In this document: positions 6,590-9,636 of the stretch, one piece after another
How the letters are laid out: every line of letters starts with the position of its first letter
How positions within the stretch are numbered: position 1 is the stretch's first letter
Assembly (NCBI RefSeq): GCF_943913055.1
Contig: NZ_CALTWS010000105.1
Location: 1-9,636 of the forward strand
DNA from: an uncultured Brevundimonas sp.
Lineage (GTDB): Bacteria; Pseudomonadota; Alphaproteobacteria; Caulobacterales; Caulobacteraceae
DNA: 9,636 nucleotides
Reading direction: 5' to 3'
The notes under the pieces: model-generated
Seen by the model: the letters and a program-made list of their open reading frames with translations, nothing else
Database searches by the model: none
Told to the model about the DNA's origin: nothing
Translations under genes and position numbers: made by a program

Positions 6590-7801
6590 ATGACCCTGAA
6601 CGAGGACCTTTGCCCGATCCCCGACATCGCCCCCGTTTCGTCTGAAGGCGACATGGATGCGGCGGTTGAGGCTGCGCGTGCCGCGGTCGGCCTGCCGGTC
6701 GGAGCGCGTGTGGTGGCGGCAATGTCCGGCGGGGTGGACTCTACCGTCGTCGCCGCCCTGCTGCACAAGGCGGGATACGACGTCGTCGGTGTCACGCTGC
6801 AACTCTATGACCATGGCGCGGCCCTTAAGAAGAAGGGGGCCTGTTGTGCCGGGCAGGATATTCACGACGCCCGTCTGGCCGCAGAGATGCTGGGCATCCC
6901 CCACTATGTCCTCGACTATGAATCCAGGTTCCGCGACGCGGTAATCGATCAGTTCGCCGACAGCTATCTGGCCGGTCAGACGCCGGTGCCGTGCATTCGC
7001 TGCAACCAGACGGTCAAGTTCCGCGACCTTCTGGACGTCGCCCGCGACCTGGGGGCCGAGGCGATGGCGACGGGCCACTATGTCCGTCGATCTGTCGCGG
7101 GTGGCCGCGCGCAGATGAGGAAGGCGGTCGATCACAGCCGCGACCAGTCCTACTTCCTGTTCGCAACGACCCGGGATCAGCTGGATTATCTGCGCTTCCC
7201 CCTGGCCGATCTGGAAAAGCCCCAGGTGCGCGGCGTGGCGGCGGCACTGGGCCTGCGCATCGCGGCCAAGCCGGACAGCCAGGACATCTGCTTCGTGCCC
7301 AACGGCGACTATCGCACCCTGATCGACAAGCTGCGGCCTCAGGGGCGCGAGGCGGGCGAGATCGTGCACATGGACGGCCGCGTCCTGGGCAACCACGCGG
7401 GCATCACCGACTACACCATCGGCCAGCGCCGGGGCCTGAACGTCGCCGTGGGCGAGCCCCTGTTCGTGACCCGGCTGGACCCGGCCCGGCGCCACGTCAT
7501 CGTCGGCCCGCGCGAGGCCCTGCTGACCGCATCGCTGACGCTGGACGAAAGCAACTGGCTGGGTGACGAGGCGACCATGCAGGATGCCGCCGACGCCGGC
7601 GTGCCCGTCCTGGCCCGCGTCCGCTCGACCCGCCCGCCCTCGCCTGCCCGCCTGTCCGTGACGGACGGTGTGGTGGCCGTGACCTTCGACCAGGGCGAGG
7701 AAGGCGTCGCCCCCGGCCAGGCCTGCGCTCTGTACGACCCCGCCGATCCCGACCGCCTGCTGGGCGGTGGCTTCATCAAGACCACGACCGCCGTTGTCTG
7801 A
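6590..7801 (+). CDS. mnmA: tRNA-specific 2-thiouridylase MnmA
   Basis: MnmA activates uridine 34 of the Lys, Glu and Gln tRNAs with ATP and inserts sulfur to give s2U, which improves decoding. The 403-residue product has the N-type PP-loop SGGVDST (about 46-52), then VGVTLQLYD. The catalytic region PCIRCNQTVKF holds Cys138, equivalent to E. coli Cys102. The second cysteine lies in DSQDICFVP (Cys234, equivalent to Cys199). TGHYVRR and DQSYFLF motifs complete the adenylation domain. GQRRGLNVAVGEPLFV opens the central domain, and a C-terminal beta-barrel follows. The N-terminus extends about 40 residues before the PP-loop; a second Met at residue 22 (6653) has a GAAGG-like site and could be the real start. 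All key residues are present, so the enzyme should be active. Confidence 0.98.
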   Translation: MTLNEDLCPIPDIAPVSSEGDMDAAVEAARAAVGLPVGARVVAAMSGGVDSTVVAALLHKAGYDVVGVTLQLYDHGAALKKKGACCAGQDIHDARLAAEMLGIPHYVLDYESRFRDAVIDQFADSYLAGQTPVPCIRCNQTVKFRDLLDVARDLGAEAMATGHYVRRSVAGGRAQMRKAVDHSRDQSYFLFATTRDQLDYLRFPLADLEKPQVRGVAAALGLRIAAKPDSQDICFVPNGDYRTLIDKLRPQGREAGEIVHMDGRVLGNHAGITDYTIGQRRGLNVAVGEPLFVTRLDPARRHVIVGPREALLTASLTLDESNWLGDEATMQDAADAGVPVLARVRSTRPPSPARLSVTDGVVAVTFDQGEEGVAPGQACALYDPADPDRLLGGGFIKTTTAVV

Positions 7802-7817
7802 CCGCGCCGACGACGCG

Positions 7818-8372
7818 ATGGCACTGGCCTCGCGCAACGGCCTGCCGCCCGAGATGCGCTATCTCGTCGAAGGCTTTCCACGCGATCTCTGGGTGCGCAG
7901 CGAACTCGACCAGACCGCCGCCTTCTGGCTTCAGATGCACGACGGCTTTCGCAACCATCAGCGACACATGGACGATCTGGTCGATCAATGGCGCACGGAC
8001 GGCGACCTGATCGTCCTGCACCGTCAACTGATCCCCGCCCTGCAAGGCTTCCTGCAGCATCTGGACGGCCATCACCGCATCGAGAGCGGCCACTACTTCC
8101 CGGCACTGCGCGCGATGGAGCCCCGGATCGACCGAGGTATCGACCTGCTGGACCGCGACCATGACGCGGTCCACGAAACGCTGGAGGCCCTGTTCCGTCA
8201 CGGCATGGCCTTTCATCAGGCGGTGGCTGGCAAGTCCCCCGACGCGACCGACCAGGCCCATCGTCTCGGCGACCGGATCGCGGGTGCGGCCCGCCCCCTG
8301 CTGCGTCATCTGGACGACGAGGAAGACATCATCATCCCCCTGATCCAGTTACGCGGTGCGCCTGCGGTCTGA
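7818..8372 (+). CDS. Hemerythrin/HHE cation-binding domain protein
   Basis: The 184-residue product is predicted to be a soluble four-helix bundle binding a diiron or similar metal site, used by relatives for oxygen, NO or iron sensing or storage. The expected ligand helices are all visible: MHDGFRNHQRHM (about 40-51), HHRIESGHYFPAL (about 85-97), DRDHDAVHETLEAL (about 112-125) and LLRHLDDEEDIIIPLI (about 161-176). No signal peptide or membrane segment is present. The frame is open back into mnmA, with a GTG at 7767 and a TTG at 7794 as alternatives. None has a good Shine-Dalgarno, and the ATG at 7818, 16 nt after the mnmA stop, is the conservative choice. It is probably co-transcribed with mnmA. 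The substrate and physiological role cannot be told from sequence. Confidence 0.88.
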   Translation: MALASRNGLPPEMRYLVEGFPRDLWVRSELDQTAAFWLQMHDGFRNHQRHMDDLVDQWRTDGDLIVLHRQLIPALQGFLQHLDGHHRIESGHYFPALRAMEPRIDRGIDLLDRDHDAVHETLEALFRHGMAFHQAVAGKSPDATDQAHRLGDRIAGAARPLLRHLDDEEDIIIPLIQLRGAPAV

Positions 8373-8426
8373 TCGAACGCCGTAACGCTTTTTTGCCCGC
8401 CCGACGATTAGCCGCCGCGCCAAAAT

Positions 8427-8439
8427 GGGCTAGAAGCCC
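8427..8439 (+). promoter_or_regulatory. Possible -10 element or small hairpin before the DUF429-like gene
   Basis: GGGCTAGAAGCCC is a short palindrome (GGGCT, 3-nt loop, AGCCC) containing GCTAGAAG, close to the Caulobacter -10 GCTANAWC. Transcription from it would start near 8443, giving a leader of about 30 nt. No convincing -35 was seen. Confidence 0.35.
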
Positions 8440-8463
8440 GCATCCTGTTTACGCCCAGCCTTT

Positions 8464-8468
8464 AGGAG
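8464..8468 (+). promoter_or_regulatory. Ribosome binding site deciding a GTG start
   Basis: AGGAG lies 6 nt before the GTG at 8475. It is the strongest Shine-Dalgarno on the plus strand in this window and supports GTG as the true start of the downstream gene. Confidence 0.8.
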
Positions 8469-8474
8469 CCCGCC

Positions 8475-9383
8475 GTGGCCCGCCTGTTCGACGCCTATAT
8501 CATCGCTGACTGGACCGCCGCCGAGGGCAAGAAGCTGGGCGAGAACTCCGTCTGGATCGGGGTGGCCAAGCGCGACGTGCGTTTTCGCCTGTATTCCGAG
8601 ACGCACAATGTCGCCACGCGCGCCGAGGGTGAGGCCCTGCTGTCCTCCCTGCTGGCCGACCACAGGAAGCGTGGCGACCGGGTGCTGGTCGGGTTCGACT
8701 TCTCGCTGGGCTATCCGGCAGGTACGGCGGCACGGCTGGGCCTGAAGGAGACGCCGGCGTGGTCCACGCTGTGGAAGTTCCTTGCGGCCAACATCGTCGA
8801 CAAGGCTGACAACACCAACAACCGCTATCAGGTCGCGGCCAAGATGAACCGGCTGATGACGGATGAAGCCTGGCCCTTCTGGGGCGCACCGGCCAAACAG
8901 GCCCAGCGCTGGCTGACCACGACCAAGCCGCCCGCAGGCGCCGGTGCCGACATCCCCGAGTTCCGCGCGACCGAGAACGCGATCCGCAAGGGTCGTCTGC
9001 AGCCCAAGTCGAACTGGCAGATGCACGGAGCCGGCGCTGTCGGTGGCCAGACCCTGGTCGGCATTCCCGCCGTGCGGCGCCTGCTGGAGAAGCTGGGCCC
9101 GTCAGGCGCCGTCTGGCCCTTCGGCACCGGCTGGCGCGCCCTGAGCACCAACGACGTCGAGCCGCTGTCGGCCCTTGTCGTCGAGGTCTATCCGTCGATG
9201 TGGGATGCGACCCCCAACCCCGGCGAGTTCAAGGATCAGGCCCAGGTCCGCGTCACCGCCGAACACTTCGCCAAGCTGGACGAGGCCGGCGATCTGGAAA
9301 AAGCCTTCGCGCCGCCCAAGGGCGCGTCCGAGGCTCTGATCGCCCAGGTCGAGCAGGAAGAAGGTTGGATCCTCGGAGCGTAA
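8475..9383 (+). CDS. Uncharacterised protein, DUF429-like (possible RNase H-fold)
   Basis: I do not recognise a defined function. The 302-residue soluble product starts at a GTG with a strong Shine-Dalgarno. It opens with a beta-strand motif FDAYIIADWTA (Asp12), followed by SVWIGV. A second strand motif, VLVGFDFSLGYPAG (about 70-83, Asp75), and a third, ALVVEVYPSMW (about 233-243, Glu237), give three acidic residues on strands. That is the pattern of DUF429 and related RNase H/RuvC-like folds. A Trp-rich middle (about 98-150) and GAGAVGGQTLVGIPAV (about 185-200) are also distinctive. Homologues in alphaproteobacteria are, as I recall, sometimes labelled CbiG-like cobalamin proteins; nothing here supports that. 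It stands alone between its own promoter region and the convergent fliE. Confidence 0.6.
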   Translation: MARLFDAYIIADWTAAEGKKLGENSVWIGVAKRDVRFRLYSETHNVATRAEGEALLSSLLADHRKRGDRVLVGFDFSLGYPAGTAARLGLKETPAWSTLWKFLAANIVDKADNTNNRYQVAAKMNRLMTDEAWPFWGAPAKQAQRWLTTTKPPAGAGADIPEFRATENAIRKGRLQPKSNWQMHGAGAVGGQTLVGIPAVRRLLEKLGPSGAVWPFGTGWRALSTNDVEPLSALVVEVYPSMWDATPNPGEFKDQAQVRVTAEHFAKLDEAGDLEKAFAPPKGASEALIAQVEQEEGWILGA

Positions 9384-9384
9384 G

Positions 9385-9411
9385 GCGGATGCCGATCAGA
9401 TCGGCATCCGC
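9385..9411. terminator. Perfect 12-bp hairpin shared by converging genes
   Basis: GCGGATGCCGAT (9385-9396) and ATCGGCATCCGC (9400-9411) are perfect inverted repeats around a 3-nt loop. The hairpin begins 2 nt after the stop of the DUF429-like gene. On the minus strand it contains the last codons and the stop (9396-9398) of fliE. No strong T-run follows on either side, so it may end or protect both transcripts without being a textbook intrinsic terminator. Confidence 0.7.
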
Positions 9412-9636
9412 ATGATTTCCTGATAGGCCTGGATCACCTGATCGCGCACGGCCATGACGGTTTCCAGCGAGGCCTCGGCGGAGGAGACTGCGGTGACGAC
9501 GTCGATCAGGCTGCCCTGCCCCTGGACCGAGGCGGCCATCTGGGTTTCGGCGGCCCTGGACGCCTGGGTCATGTCGCCCATGACGCTGGTCAGCATCTCG
9601 GCAAAGCCCGATTGCGCGGGTCCCTGCACGGGGGCC
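9396..9636 (-). CDS. fliE: Flagellar hook-basal body protein FliE (N-terminus beyond window edge)
   Basis: FliE joins the MS-ring to the proximal rod and is among the first proteins exported by the flagellar secretion system. About 79 C-terminal residues are visible, and the frame stays open to the right edge. A GTG at 9629 is internal and not a supported start. The typical C-terminus is present: VTAVSSAEASLETVMAVRDQ followed by VIQAYQEIMRMPI and stop. The family is about 100 residues, so 20-30 residues are missing. In Caulobacter-type genomes fliE follows flgB and flgC, which would lie further right on this strand. The stop codon is inside a hairpin shared with the converging gene. Confidence 0.93.
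   Translation of the reverse strand, partial: APVQGPAQSGFAEMLTSVMGDMTQASRAAETQMAASVQGQGSLIDVVTAVSSAEASLETVMAVRDQVIQAYQEIMRMPI

Noticed and set aside
6548..7837. A 429-codon minus-strand open frame across mnmA.
   Set aside because: It is antisense to a complete MnmA with all catalytic motifs, and its own translation shows no domain.
8389..8394. Six-T run after the HHE gene as an intrinsic terminator.
   Set aside because: I could not find a stable GC-rich stem immediately upstream, so the T-run alone is not enough.

Overview
The window is GC-rich alphaproteobacterial DNA. Its gene order and regulatory vocabulary point to the Caulobacterales (a Brevundimonas- or Caulobacter-like organism). The reasons are flagellar hook genes under sigma-54 promoters of the Caulobacter class, a gene for the cell-cycle regulator SciP (DUF1153) directly after the hook gene, a TTAA-N7-TTAG CtrA-type box in front of it, and GCTA-type -10 elements. 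No genus can be fixed from the sequence alone.

Layout. The left part is the hook region. flgK (1-1990, minus strand, C-terminus beyond the left edge) diverges from a three-gene operon fliK-flgD-flgE (2386-6012, plus strand). The roughly 395-bp space between flgK and fliK carries two back-to-back sigma-54 promoters, both close to the -24/-12 consensus. It also holds GGCAA-type repeats that resemble FlbD-binding ftr elements and an A/T-rich tract where IHF could bend the DNA. This matches the divergent flaN/flbG hook transcription units described in Caulobacter crescentus. The products work together: FlgD caps and builds the hook, FlgE is the hook subunit, FliK sets hook length and triggers the export switch, and FlgK joins hook to filament.

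The middle part is regulatory and housekeeping. sciP (about 6160/6175-6465) follows flgE and has its own CtrA-type promoter and a terminator-like hairpin. SciP antagonises CtrA, which sits at the top of the flagellar hierarchy, so a repressor of that cascade lies beside late-class hook genes. Next come mnmA (6590-7801, tRNA 2-thiouridylase, possibly leaderless) and, almost touching it, a hemerythrin/HHE-domain protein (7818-8372).

The right part holds a GTG-started gene of uncertain function with a DUF429-like, RNase H-fold appearance (8475-9383). It converges on fliE (9396 to the right edge, minus strand, N-terminus missing). A perfect 12-bp hairpin lies at the junction and overlaps the fliE stop codon. 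Thus a four-gene block (sciP, mnmA, HHE, DUF429-like) separates the hook cluster from a basal-body gene.

No mobile elements, CRISPR arrays, tRNA or rRNA genes were seen. The long antisense ORFs across flgK, flgE and mnmA look like GC-codon shadows. I found no clearly novel system. The most rewarding material is regulatory: the divergent sigma-54 hub, the sciP promoter, the possible leaderless mnmA, and the convergent hairpin.
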